Assembly (NCBI GenBank): GCA_963698165.1
Contig: CAVOPT010000006.1
Span: forward strand, 248,001 to 312,000
From: JAAYUJ01 sp963698165
GTDB lineage: Bacteria; Desulfobacterota; Syntrophobacteria; Syntrophobacterales; Syntrophobacteraceae
DNA: 64,000 nt
Direction of reading: 5' to 3'
Part shown: positions 17,324 through 25,992 of the stretch, one piece after another
Layout: every line of letters starts with the position of its first letter
How positions within the stretch are numbered: the stretch's first letter is position 1
Made by a program: the position numbers and the translations under genes
Notes under the pieces: model-generated
Databases searched by the model: none
What the model was told of the DNA's origin: nothing
What the model saw: only the letters and a program-made list of their open reading frames with translations

Positions 17324-17388
17324 TTGGTTTGAATCTGCGAGCTCCGCTATATCCGCGGTAGGAACTAGACATTTCAAGCTCGAGAAGC

Positions 17389-17733
17389 ATGGTTGCTCAA
17401 TCCCCTGAGATGAGACAAATGCTGAAGTCCGCGGTCAGAGTGACAGGAAGTCTTGCGGTGGTGGTGGGGCTCTGTCTCCTCGCCCGTGTAGTCTACAGGG
17501 CGTACAGCGGAACCCTGGCCGCCCAGTTCTTCCCCTACGCCCGGGGTTCATGGACCTCGAGCGTGTACGCCCTGGGGCTCAGCCTCCCCGTTCCCTTCCA
17601 CGTCATTTCCGTGGGCCTGGTGGTGCAGAAGAGGTGGCTTCCTCCTATTTGGGCCAGAGCGGCCTGGTTTGCCGTCGTGGTTTCCGGCTGCTGGCTCGGC
17701 GCTGCCCTTGCGGTCAAGGTGTTCATCCTGTGA
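17389..17733 (+). CDS. Small three-helix membrane protein of unknown function
   Basis: A 114-residue hydrophobic protein with three predicted transmembrane segments at about residues 18-36, 58-78 and 88-110. The segment between helices 1 and 2 contains aromatic and arginine residues (RAYSGTLAAQFFPYARGSW). No enzyme motif is visible. It lies 65 bp downstream of the GNAT gene on the same strand. Confidence 0.6.
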   Translation: MVAQSPEMRQMLKSAVRVTGSLAVVVGLCLLARVVYRAYSGTLAAQFFPYARGSWTSSVYALGLSLPVPFHVISVGLVVQKRWLPPIWARAAWFAVVVSGCWLGAALAVKVFIL

Positions 17734-18391
17734 GGTTGCTGCAAAAGTAGCTTCCTTCGAACGAACCACCCAGCTCCCGATTCACGGCTCTTCACCGAAC
17801 CGCGGAAACGCGACGGATGGGGGGCTCGGCAATGGCGCTCCCCGGTAGCGGGCCAACTGGGTCGGGTTCGCTTTGAGGGAGGAGTCCGGTTCTCTCTTCA
17901 TCGTCCCTTCTCCCCACTTTTCGATGGCGCCAGACGCGACGCCTGCATCTTCAATTCCTCCAAAGTCGGTTCAGCGGCATACCCATAAGGGGCCGAGTCC
18001 CACTCTGCCGCACCCGCCTGACAACTCCCTGTCTTTAATCATTTCCCTCTCAATCGATTTCTGCAGGTTGATCGGCAGCCGTTTTTTTCCCAAGGGCACT
18101 GACATAACCCTGTCATAAGCCATCGTTATTATGCCTGGCATCTGAGACGGGTGACAAGCGAAACAGGGGCCCACCGAGGAGCGAGGTCCTCGGCACCCAT
18201 GATCCGGTGGGGTTCGGGGTTTCAGAGCCGGTTGAGGAAGTGCCGGTTCGAGCCGTAAATGACGCACCGGAATTTCCCGGGCACCCTCTCAGGGGTGTGG
18301 AGCATGGATGCTCTCCCAGCCTTGGAGCCTCCATGGGGTTGCCCCAGGATGCGGGGAGAAGCATGGTCATGCACGTGAACGGGAGGACGAC
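17734..18391. other. Gene-free region
   Basis: A 658-bp stretch with short, uncharacteristic open frames on both strands. No tRNA, rRNA, repeat array or recognisable riboswitch was seen. An AT-richer patch around 18100-18140 could hold the promoter of the following small gene, but no specific boxes are proposed. Confidence 0.45.
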
Positions 18392-18706
18392 ATGAGACGG
18401 GGCATAAGACTTTGGGTCGATCCAGTGAGGGAGATGCCGGAGGGCTTCGATGCACGGGCAAGAACAGTGATCGAGACTCTGGGATACCTGCAGACGGGGC
18501 TGGTGAGCTACATTTCCCTGAATCATTCCGCAGGCGATGGAAGAACCACTCGAGACATCGCCCTCTGGATTCGGGAACAGGCGTTCCTGGGGGATCTGCC
18601 CCGGCTGAGCTGGGAGGTCAACGCGGAGAAACCTGAATCCGCATCAGGGATAATCCGGACCCTACAGGGCGCGGATGAATGCTGGAGGATCAGCCGCTTC
18701 TGCTGA
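18392..18706 (+). CDS. Degenerate cREC-like (cyclic-phosphate processing receiver) domain protein
   Basis: A 104-residue protein with GGGAGG upstream of its ATG. It aligns by eye with the small cREC receiver-like family, whose consensus runs LDD.R..P.G near the start, then SLDHDLG, then WIEE.A, then VHSANP. Here these positions read VDPVREMPEG, SLNHSAG, WIREQA and EVNAEKP. The acidic positions are therefore replaced by Pro, Asn and Ser. This suggests a catalytically impaired or diverging copy. No partner gene is adjacent. The family assignment rests on pattern, so confidence is moderate. Confidence 0.5.
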   Translation: MRRGIRLWVDPVREMPEGFDARARTVIETLGYLQTGLVSYISLNHSAGDGRTTRDIALWIREQAFLGDLPRLSWEVNAEKPESASGIIRTLQGADECWRISRFC

Positions 18707-18805
18707 GACTGAAACCGGTTCTCCAGGTGAGGAGACCCATGCGCAGGCCTTAAGACCATCGAGGAACCACAACGCAAGAGCAAACAGCGGGCGCGGGAGC
18801 CATCT

Positions 18806-18982
18806 TCACGAAGAAGACGTTGCTCTGGCTTCCTGTTCATTTTCCCTGAACAACCTGGCGAAGAAATTGGACTCCTTGCGCATTGGGACTATGATTCTCT
18901 TCTGAGGCGAGCCACACACCGGGCACTTGTCCTGACATAGCGAGACACTCTGCCCGCATTGGGCACACACGGTTTTTTCCAT
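18806..18982 (-). CDS. Small double zinc-ribbon protein
   Basis: A 58-residue ORF on the minus strand, too short to stand out in a length-filtered scan. It reads MEKTVCAQCGQSVSLCQDKC, then PVCGSPQKR, and ends with a charged tail RENEQEARATSSS. The spacing C-x2-C ... C-x3-C-x2-C gives a compact zinc-ribbon arrangement typical of tiny regulatory or rubredoxin-like proteins. A GGGG-containing sequence precedes the ATG at 18982. Function is unknown. Confidence 0.6.
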   Translation of the reverse strand: MEKTVCAQCGQSVSLCQDKCPVCGSPQKRIIVPMRKESNFFARLFRENEQEARATSSS

Positions 18983-19135
18983 CTGTCAGCCCCTGGATTT
19001 TCTGAAAGTCCCGTGCAGGGAGGGAGGCCAAACCGGCCACACGCAGGCTGCCTGATCATCCTCGCTTGGCGGCTGCTGAAGCCCCGTTCTCTTGACGTTG
19101 CACCCTTTTTCGGTGCCCACGGCTTGCCGATTTGA

Positions 19136-19642
19136 TCAGTATGAGCCTTTTGCTATTTCAAACAGGGAATCCTCGTTCCGAATCCAATCTTCCACATTGA
19201 ATTCCACTATTTCATCCGACGAATGTCCCCTCTTGACGAATACCCTTGATATGCCGGAATTAATGATCATTCGTTTACAAAGCTTGCATGGCTCAGTATT
19301 TTTGACATGACTCCCATCATCGACCGAAAAGCCGACAAGGTATAGATCCCCTCCGACCATGTCCAAACGTGAAGCGTGGATTATTGCATTCATTTCAGCA
19401 TGTACGGAACGACACAGTTCATATCGCTCTCCAGGCGGCACATCGTTTTCTTGTCTAAGGCATCGACCAATATCAATGCAGTTCCTCATCTTCCTTGGAG
19501 CTCCAGCATACCCCGTGCTGATAATTTGATCATTATTCACAATAACCGCACCGAATAACCGCCGCAGACAAGTGGCTCTCCTGGCTACTGCCTCCGCAAT
19601 TCCCAGATAATATTCGACCTTGCTTGGCCTCTCGTAATTCAC
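19136..19642 (-). CDS. dCMP deaminase family protein (ComEB-like)
   Basis: A 168-residue cytidine/deoxycytidylate deaminase-fold protein. The catalytic zinc motif is SVHAEMNAIIHA near residue 87, with the paired PCKLCKRMIINSG about 30 residues later. It is expected to convert dCMP to dUMP for dTTP synthesis. The GTG at 19642 has AGGAG at good spacing; a longer ATG frame at 19687 would overlap the upstream gene. It follows the secreted protein gene at 20147-19656 by about 14 bp on the same strand. Confidence 0.85.
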   Translation of the reverse strand: MNYERPSKVEYYLGIAEAVARRATCLRRLFGAVIVNNDQIISTGYAGAPRKMRNCIDIGRCLRQENDVPPGERYELCRSVHAEMNAIIHASRLDMVGGDLYLVGFSVDDGSHVKNTEPCKLCKRMIINSGISRVFVKRGHSSDEIVEFNVEDWIRNEDSLFEIAKGSY

Positions 19643-19655
19643 TCCGAAACTCCTT

Positions 19656-20147
19656 CTAATGAGCACTACTGAGATCTCCCGGCTCAAAGGAAGAGGATAT
19701 TCTTCTCACGATCCCGTCGTATTCGTTCTTTTTGCGTGCAGGATATTTCAGGTAGAGATGATTGCTGGCTCCCTCCCCGACATAGGTTTTGCGATAGAGA
19801 ATGTCGGCACCCGTATAGCCGGACAGAACGAACCAGTTCCTTCCCCTGGCTCGGTAAGTGATCTTGTCAAAATCCCCGGCTTGGGACTCCATCTCGCTCT
19901 TGACAGTATCGTCAAGAGCCTTGTTGGCTCCGCTGGCCGTCATCGAGAAACCATGCTGATCATGGAATCCTCTCCCATCGCCATTTACCGGAGGCGGATC
20001 CATCTCAAGACCTCCAGGGTAGTCGACGCAAAAGCCGTATCGGTCATTGCAGTATCTGTTGTATTTCTGGGCATCAGCCACTGCAGTGGCCATAACGAAA
20101 AAAAGCAGAGCCAGGGCTGTAATAGCTCGATTGATTGTTCCTGTCAT
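19656..20147 (-). CDS. Secreted protein of unknown function
   Basis: A 163-residue protein with an N-terminal signal peptide (MTGTINRAITALALLFFVMATAVADA). The mature part starts with a two-cysteine element YNRYCNDRYGFCVDYPGG and then a mixed alpha/beta body ending IVRRISSSFEP. The CN.RYGFCV.YP pattern is common in small exported proteins of unknown role in Proteobacteria. It is likely cotranscribed with the downstream deaminase gene. Confidence 0.7.
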   Translation of the reverse strand: MTGTINRAITALALLFFVMATAVADAQKYNRYCNDRYGFCVDYPGGLEMDPPPVNGDGRGFHDQHGFSMTASGANKALDDTVKSEMESQAGDFDKITYRARGRNWFVLSGYTGADILYRKTYVGEGASNHLYLKYPARKKNEYDGIVRRISSSFEPGDLSSAH

Positions 20148-20400
20148 CGGGTCTTCCCTTGTGGCTTCAGGTACCCATGTACGCCCGGTATGGGCGTCAA
20201 GTGCTGAAACATCATCCGAACCCTTCTTCCACCAGGCCTTTCCGAGTGCTGTGAGGGCTGGGGGAGAAGAACCCCCGGTAACCCGCCTGGGCCAAAATGT
20301 CCTGAGTCAATGGCTGAACCCTTCTCTGGCGTTGAACCGTGAGCGTCACGCTCAGCAGCCTCCACTGGCTGTTTGAGCTGTCGGAATCCTGTGTTCGGCG

Positions 20401-21351
20401 CTAGTTTTCCTTTGCAAGCTGTGCGGCCAAACACCGGATATGCCGGTCGTCGGTTCCGCAGCAACCACCCAAAATCTTCATGCCCAGTTCCCAGTGCAGT
20501 CCGGCAACAGATTGGCCGAAGGTTTCCGGTTTTTCCTCAACCATCTTGGTGCTGTTGTTCAGGTCTTCGGGGCTTAGCGCCGCGGTATTTGCCAGCAGGC
20601 CGATGATCCGTTGCCGAACAAGGGGTGATGAATTGCATTCGTGCATCAGTGCCGCCCTGGCAAAAGAGACGTGAGTGCAGTTGATTAGATAGGCCAACGG
20701 CCGCGGGTTCACGGTGGCATCGATGGCAGTGATGGCATCCTTAAACGGGGTGCCATCCAGCAGCGTCCCTTCGGGGCGGACGACAAAACTGAGGATGTAT
20801 GGCTGACCGGTGGCTGCAAGGGCCAATGCAAGGCCGGTTGCCTCGCTCAAGGCAGGCAAAGTGGCCGCAAGGAGGAAATCGACCCCTGCCTCAGCCAGTT
20901 TCACGGCCTGCCAGGTGTGGAACTCCAGAGCCTCGTCGACATCCAATGCGGCAGAAGGGCTATAGGCATCCCCGCGGCAGCTCATCAGGCCGCAGATGAC
21001 AACCTTCTCCGCGTACTTCCCGTAGCGATTCCGCAGTGCATCGAGAAACCTCACATTGTCGCCGTTCACGTCGACTCCGGCATAACCGGCCGCCTCGATC
21101 CTTTCCCGGCTTGCCCGCCAGGTAGGCGTGGACATGAGCAGCGGCAATCCGAACATGCAACCGATGTCCATGTACTGCCGACAGATGGTCTCCAGGGCCG
21201 CACGTTTCGCGTCTGCATAGATGAAGGCCGAATTGACCAGATCTGGGTCGAGTTCTAAACCGCTGTTACGTCGCAGGCGCTCGATGACCGCCCCTTCACC
21301 CAGGATGCACGGGGTATTCTCAAGAAATTCCTCGAAAGGGGTACGTCTCAT
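20401..21351 (-). CDS. Homocysteine S-methyltransferase family protein
   Basis: A 316-residue barrel protein with the zinc site of homocysteine methyltransferases. An early cysteine lies in YLINCTH, and the paired GGCCGTDDRHI near residue 295 completes a Cys3 site. GEGAVIERLRR at the N-terminus and SCRGDAYSP in the middle fit the family. It may use S-methylmethionine, methionine-cycle or related methyl donors. The ATG at 21351 gives a normal-length family member; a longer frame adds 22 residues without family character. Confidence 0.82.
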   Translation of the reverse strand: MRRTPFEEFLENTPCILGEGAVIERLRRNSGLELDPDLVNSAFIYADAKRAALETICRQYMDIGCMFGLPLLMSTPTWRASRERIEAAGYAGVDVNGDNVRFLDALRNRYGKYAEKVVICGLMSCRGDAYSPSAALDVDEALEFHTWQAVKLAEAGVDFLLAATLPALSEATGLALALAATGQPYILSFVVRPEGTLLDGTPFKDAITAIDATVNPRPLAYLINCTHVSFARAALMHECNSSPLVRQRIIGLLANTAALSPEDLNNSTKMVEEKPETFGQSVAGLHWELGMKILGGCCGTDDRHIRCLAAQLAKEN

Positions 21352-21790
21352 TGTCTTTTCACTCGACAAACATGCCCAAAACAAAAAGGCAAGCGTCGGG
21401 GGGCTGAGGTGTTCCACCGTTCCTGCAGTGCCTGTAAAAGTGCCTGCTGGAAAACTATCCAGAACTGTCGGGTTCCCAGCTTTCGCCTGCCCCCAGTCGC
21501 CTCGGGAATCTCAGGCCAATCGACTGCTTTTTGAAGTCAACGCATCGCCTGTTTCTCCAGGCAGCCCAATTTCGTTTGTCGGCCTCATATTCACTCCCCA
21601 CCCGTCCTGCTTGTCCTCTCATATATCCCCTCTCAGGGAACCGATCGGGCCTTCCTGCTCTGACGTTGAGGCTCGGCCTGTCTGTTTCTCCGCCTTTCGG
21701 CACCGGAATGCATCACGCGCTTTGCCTGTGATCACACAACTGTAACCTCTGCTGACTCCTGCACGACAATCGGGGTGGGTCTCGCCCCTA
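21352..21790. other. Gene-free region upstream of homocysteine methyltransferase
   Basis: About 440 bp has no recognised gene. The minus strand contains several stem-loop candidates near 21400-21560 (for example CTGG...CCAG at about 21448-21463). I compared these by eye with SAM, SAH, cobalamin and glycine riboswitch signatures and found no convincing match. Confidence 0.4.
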
Positions 21791-21943
21791 AATACTGTTG
21801 ATTTATGGACATCAGAGCTCCCCTCCCTCGATGGGAAGGGTTGGGGGAGGGTGAAAAGTGAATGAGATCAACCCCCTCCCCTAACCCCTCCCGCCAAGGG
21901 GAGGGGAACTATGGATGGAGGACTTTCTTAATTCAACAATATT
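21791..21943 (+). repeat. MITE-like palindromic element, copy B
   Basis: A 153-bp unit bounded by AATACTGTTGATTTATGG and, inverted, AATATTGTTGAATTAAG, which are imperfect terminal inverted repeats of about 20 bp. The interior has GC-rich arms CCCTCCCTCG and CCCTCCCGCC. Its reverse complement matches copy A at 420-565 along nearly the full length, differing by scattered changes and short gaps. With no ORF, it looks like a small non-autonomous mobile or palindromic intergenic element. Confidence 0.75.
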
Positions 21944-22165
21944 GTCTCCCCCCTCTCCGTCCAGGCGTGAATGACTTGGGTTTCGCCATACCGTGTTTCG
22001 GGTTTTCCATGCCTTTGGGACTCGCGAGACGCATGCCCCATCACCCACACGCCGTTTTTCCTTGGTGGCCGGAAAGAATGGTCAGCATTCTCTCAACTCA
22101 AGCAAGAGGTTTCATGTCCGACCCTCTTTCTCAATTATTTGTCGAGCAAAGGGGCCCTACAGTGA

Positions 22166-22193
22166 TTGACTTTCTCAGAATGCATGTTAGGGT
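22166..22193 (+). promoter_or_regulatory. Candidate promoter of the cold-shock gene
   Basis: TTGACT at 22166-22171 and TAGGGT at 22188-22193 are separated by 16 bp. This gives a transcript leader of more than 100 nt before the cold-shock ORF, as is usual for regulated csp genes. The -10 box is a weak match. Confidence 0.3.
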
Positions 22194-22319
22194 AGTACAA
22201 GTGTATGCAATAGTCATGTGGAAATCGACTTTTCGCCTGGGGCAGAGGGTGCGGTTTCTGTTCAAATGTCAGCTTATTGCATCCAATGCTTCAAAACAAC
22301 ATAAACGAGGAGTACCAGA

Positions 22320-22520
22320 ATGACGGAAGGTCGAGTTAAATGGTTCAACGAGAGCAAGGGCTATGGCTTCATTGAAAGAGACGGCGGAAGTGACTTGTTT
22401 GTGCACTTCTCTGCTATTGAGGCTGACGGCTTCAAGTCCCTGAGCGAAGGTGATCAGGTCAGCTTTGTGGAGGGAAATGGTGCTAAAGGGCCGCAGGCTA
22501 CCCAGGTGAGAAAGCTTTAG
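22320..22520 (+). CDS. cspA: Cold-shock protein (CspA family)
   Basis: A 66-residue single OB-fold protein. RNP1-like KGYGFIER and RNP2-like DLFVHFSAI are intact, as is the start TEGRVKWFNESKG. It binds single-stranded RNA or DNA as a chaperone. A leader of over 100 nt and a strong terminator surround it, so it is probably a monocistronic transcript. It opens a run of RNA-binding genes. Confidence 0.95.
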   Translation: MTEGRVKWFNESKGYGFIERDGGSDLFVHFSAIEADGFKSLSEGDQVSFVEGNGAKGPQATQVRKL

Positions 22521-22563
22521 CGTACGATTAAGAGACCGCAGATCGCATCTATTCTGCTGGAAA

Positions 22564-22596
22564 AAAAGAGCCGGAGAAGACCTCCGGCTCTTTCTC
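22564..22596 (+). terminator. Intrinsic terminator after cold-shock gene
   Basis: AGAGCCGGAG and CTCCGGCTCT pair around an AAGAC loop and are followed by TTCTCTTT, about 45 bp after the cspA stop. The upstream A-run may allow bidirectional use. Confidence 0.85.
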
Positions 22597-22820
22597 TTTG
22601 ATGAATGAAAGGGAAGAGGGCTCCATAGGCGAATTGTATGCTCCAACAATCCTGCTGCTTGAAGCGGAAATAAGCGGACGAGACTCCGGGCCTCACTTCC
22701 TGAGCTCAGAGCGACTCCTGGCCTCAAGGTTCCTGATCGATTCTGAGTTCTGTACCGTCTCGGCATTGTGGGGTTGTAAGTTATTACTGCTACTTATCGG
22801 AATGAATTGGAGAACGAACT

Positions 22821-23093
22821 ATGAATATTCATGTCAGCAATTTAGCCTACAATGTAACTGAAGATGACTTAAGGACCCTCTTTTCCGATTTCGGAGAAGT
22901 GTCTGTTGTGAACATTGTAAAGGAGAGATTCTCTGGGCAGCCAAAAGGGTTTGGATTCGTAGAGATGCTGAACAATTCAGAAGCAGACAAAGCTATGAAA
23001 GCCCTAAACGGGTCCAAATTGAAAGACCAAGCTATTAAGCTTAGTCAAGCAAAACCACCTGCTAAACGATCACAGCGTCGGTCCAGATATTAA
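22821..23093 (+). CDS. RNA-recognition-motif (RRM) RNA-binding protein
   Basis: A 90-residue single RRM protein. RNP2 is IHVSNLAY at the start and RNP1 is KGFGFVEM near residue 48, with aromatic residues in place. The tail SQAKPPAKRSQRRSRY is basic. Such small bacterial RRM proteins are associated with cold response in several phyla. GGAG lies eight bases before the ATG. Confidence 0.92.
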   Translation: MNIHVSNLAYNVTEDDLRTLFSDFGEVSVVNIVKERFSGQPKGFGFVEMLNNSEADKAMKALNGSKLKDQAIKLSQAKPPAKRSQRRSRY

Positions 23094-23157
23094 CGGTTGA
23101 CGACATCTGTTGATTTTAACCATCTCGAAACAACCATAAGTACTGTGGAGTTAAATA

Positions 23158-23355
23158 ATGGCTCAAAGAGCGAAAGCTACCTTTCAGAAGCGGGAAAGGG
23201 AAAAAGAGAAGCAGCAGAAACAAAGAGATAAGCAAGCTCGCCGCCAGGAACTCAAGAAGGCTAAGGCAGAACGTGAACCGAACAATGGTCACGAAGACCC
23301 GGATATAGCCGGAATTAAGCCGGGGCCACAGCCTCTCCCTGAACAATGGCAATGA
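23158..23355 (+). CDS. Small highly charged protein
   Basis: A 65-residue protein. The first 45 residues are almost entirely Lys, Arg, Glu and Gln (QKREREKEKQQKQRDKQARR), predicted as one long charged helix. The end is PGPQPLPEQWQ. TGGAG precedes the ATG. The setting between an RRM gene and a DEAD-box helicase suggests an RNA-linked role; the function is unknown. Confidence 0.65.
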   Translation: MAQRAKATFQKREREKEKQQKQRDKQARRQELKKAKAEREPNNGHEDPDIAGIKPGPQPLPEQWQ

Positions 23356-23477
23356 GCTGTTCGGCGGGACGACAAGCAGGCCGGACCCCTCTCGCATCTC
23401 ATCCCAGGATCATTTGGCATTGACAATTGCACAAGAGGTGCATGATTAAACAACGAATTCAGGAGACATCTCCAAGC

Positions 23478-24866
23478 ATGCCATTCAATTCCCTCGGCCT
23501 CTCGACCGAACTACTTCGTGCCATATCTGATCAAGGCTACGTCAAACCAACCCCCGTTCAGCGCCAGGCGATCCCCGTCATTCTTGAGGGAAAGGACGTC
23601 CTGGCCGGTGCTCAAACCGGCACAGGCAAAACAGCCGGTTTCGCTCTGCCTCTGTTGCAGCTTCTGAGCAAACGCCTCGTCATGAAGGGAAAGAATAGCG
23701 TCCGAGCCCTCATACTTGCCCCAACCCGTGAGCTCGCGGCCCAGGTCGAAGAGAGTGTGGCGACCTACGGCGCACATCTGCCGTTGAAATCGACGGTCAT
23801 CTTTGGCGGGGCTAACATCAATCCACAGATCGCAAAACTCCGCCGAGGTGTCGATATTCTGGTGGCAACCCCGGGTCGCTTGCTGGACCATGTTCAACAA
23901 CGGACCCTGGATCTCTCACGAGTCGAGATATTGGTCCTGGACGAAGCAGATCGCATGCTGGACATGGGGTTTATTCGGGATATTCGCAGAATACTCACAC
24001 TCCTCCCCCTGAGACGACAGAACCTCCTGTTCTTCGCCACCTTTTCCGATGAGACCAAGAAACTCGCTGAAGAGCTCTTGAACTCGCCGGTCTTGATTGA
24101 AGTGGCCCGTCGCAATACGGCTGCAGAGAGGGTCGAACAGCTGATCCATCCTGTAGACCGCACTCGGAAACGGGAACTTCTCTCTTTCCTGATCGGTTCC
24201 AAAAACTGGCGGCAGGTACTCGTATTCACCCGCACCAAGCACGGCGCCAACCGGCTCACCAAACAGCTTGAGTCCGATGGGATCAGCGCAGCGGCGATCC
24301 ACGGCAACAAGAGCCAAGGGGCGCGAACCCGGTCCTTGGCCGGCTTCAAACAGGGCGATGTTCGCGTGTTGGTCGCAACCGATGTTGCGTCACGAGGGCT
24401 AGATATCGATCAGTTACCACATGTGGTGAACTTTGAACTGCCCAGCGTGTCTGAAGACTACGTGCACCGCATCGGCCGCACCGGCCGTGCCGATCGCCAG
24501 GGAACGGCCATATCACTTGTCTGCATCGATGAACGCGAACTACTGAAAGATATCGAACGCCTGCTCAGGTACACAATACCCGAAGAGGTCATTGAAGGAT
24601 ATGAGCCCGACCCATCGGTAAGAGCCGAACCGATCTTCAAAGGACGAAATGATAGCAATCAGAGCCGTGGAGGGAACCATCAACTTCGAAAACCTCCGAG
24701 CAACTCGCATAGTCCCAAGCGGACTGCGGGTCGCAAACACGCCGAAGGCAAAGAGTGTTCCCAAGGCCCTAATGGCGAAGACCCATGCAGCACGCTCCGA
24801 GATACATCAAGAAAGCACTCGGCTGACACACGTGTCACCTTGAGGTGGAGGAATAGGGAAATGTGA
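23478..24866 (+). CDS. rhlE: DEAD-box RNA helicase (RhlE-like)
   Basis: A 462-residue DEAD-box ATPase. Visible motifs are Q (FNSLGLS...PTPVQRQAIP), I (AQTGTGKT), Ia (PTRELAAQ), Ib (TPGRL), II (DEAD in VLDEADRMLDMGF) and motif VI (HRIGRTGRA). Motif III reads ATF at the usual SAT position, a mild deviation. The C-terminal tail of about 90 residues is basic and unstructured, typical of RhlE proteins that act in ribosome assembly or cold adaptation. ATG 23478 fits the family N-terminus; ATG 23442 is an alternative adding 12 residues. Confidence 0.92.
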   Translation: MPFNSLGLSTELLRAISDQGYVKPTPVQRQAIPVILEGKDVLAGAQTGTGKTAGFALPLLQLLSKRLVMKGKNSVRALILAPTRELAAQVEESVATYGAHLPLKSTVIFGGANINPQIAKLRRGVDILVATPGRLLDHVQQRTLDLSRVEILVLDEADRMLDMGFIRDIRRILTLLPLRRQNLLFFATFSDETKKLAEELLNSPVLIEVARRNTAAERVEQLIHPVDRTRKRELLSFLIGSKNWRQVLVFTRTKHGANRLTKQLESDGISAAAIHGNKSQGARTRSLAGFKQGDVRVLVATDVASRGLDIDQLPHVVNFELPSVSEDYVHRIGRTGRADRQGTAISLVCIDERELLKDIERLLRYTIPEEVIEGYEPDPSVRAEPIFKGRNDSNQSRGGNHQLRKPPSNSHSPKRTAGRKHAEGKECSQGPNGEDPCSTLRDTSRKHSADTRVTLRWRNREM

Positions 24867-25113
24867 GCGGCCCGGACACCCCCCTGGGTGAGGGCTCCCC
24901 CACAATCGGACAACCGGGGCTCTCTACCCCGCAGGTCTCCACACCACAATTCTCATTTCACGGATTGGATTTCCAATCTTTTGGGAATTCCGGCAACAAT
25001 GCCCTTTTTGGGGCTGAGCAAGCCGCCGGCTGTGGATCTGGTCACGACTTTGCATAAGTCCGGTGCTGACCACTCAAAAAGCTTCCACAATCATTGAGAA
25101 AAAAGCAGGGGTT

Positions 25114-25323
25114 ATGTCTACGAAGTTCAGGCTCGAGAATGAATACATCGAGTTGATAAAGCTCTTGAAGGTTACAGGTCTGTGTGGCAGTGGAGGAATG
25201 GCTAAAGTCGTTACAGGCGAAGGGTGCGTGAAGGTGGACGGGGTTGTTGAGCTTCGCAAAAGATGTAAAATCCGAAAAGGGCAGACGGTAGAGTTTGAGG
25301 GAAACATCATCGAGCTTGAATAG
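25114..25323 (+). CDS. S4-domain RNA-binding protein (YbcJ-like)
   Basis: A 69-residue single S4 domain protein. The pattern IELIKLLKVTGLCGSGG, then VVTGEGCVKVDGVVELRKRCKI, then RKGQTVEFEG is the YbcJ/RqcH-partner-like S4 fold. It probably binds structured RNA, often ribosomal. ATG 25114 was preferred to an upstream TTG. It continues the run of RNA-associated genes. Confidence 0.85.
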   Translation: MSTKFRLENEYIELIKLLKVTGLCGSGGMAKVVTGEGCVKVDGVVELRKRCKIRKGQTVEFEGNIIELE

Positions 25324-25421
25324 TCCGTGTGTGTTCAATGCCCGAGAATTTGCACCTTTTTTGAAGCGCAGCAGCGGCAGCATCATTCGCCTTGGCCGAT
25401 GGGGGAAGATATAATTGATTT

Positions 25422-25901
25422 ATGGAGCAAAAAAGCAAATCTCAGATTAAGAGAGAAATGCTCGCATTGCAGTCCCTTGGTGAGCACCTTGTGGCCCTTG
25501 CGCTGGATCAGATCAGCAAGATAGAAATGCCGCAGGATCTTCGGGAAGCCGTGATCTTTGCCAAGACACTTAAGAAGAGTGAGACGCGGCGCAGGCAGAT
25601 GCAGTACATCGGGGCTCTGATGCGCGATGCCGATCCGGAACCCATTCGAAAGGCTTTGGACGGAATCCGCCGAGGACGAGGAAATGATGCTCGATTATTT
25701 CAAGAGCTTGAGCAGTTGAGGAATGGGCTTATCTATGGAAATGATGAGTTTTTGGGAAAAGCAGTGAATCGTTTTCCCGATGCTGACCGCAAGCGCTTGC
25801 GCAGTCTCGCGCTCAAGGCTCGGAAGGAAAGTGAAGGGAATGAGCCTCCCAAAGCTTCGCGAGCTTTATTTCGGTATCTGAGAGAACTTTCAGAGACTTG
25901 A
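25422..25901 (+). CDS. darP: Ribosome maturation protein DarP/YjgA family (DUF615)
   Basis: A 159-residue helical protein. The opening KSKSQIKREMLALQSLGEHL, the KTLKKSETRRRQMQYIGALMRD segment near residue 50 and the ending RALFRYLRELSE are signatures of the YjgA/DarP family, which associates with the 50S subunit during assembly. The family is best known from Beta- and Gammaproteobacteria, so its place in this cluster may reflect transfer, though that cannot be tested here. Confidence 0.88.
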   Translation: MEQKSKSQIKREMLALQSLGEHLVALALDQISKIEMPQDLREAVIFAKTLKKSETRRRQMQYIGALMRDADPEPIRKALDGIRRGRGNDARLFQELEQLRNGLIYGNDEFLGKAVNRFPDADRKRLRSLALKARKESEGNEPPKASRALFRYLRELSET

Positions 25902-25992
25902 ATGCGTTTGACCCCAAACAAGGCTGCTTTTCCCTTGCATCCCATCAACTGCCTGGCAGCCAACTTTGTATAAAAACATGGAGTATAAACAG

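Noticed and set aside
21352..21560. Possible riboswitch upstream of the homocysteine methyltransferase
   Set aside because: Stem-loops are present but conserved cores of SAM, SAH, cobalamin and glycine riboswitches could not be matched by eye.
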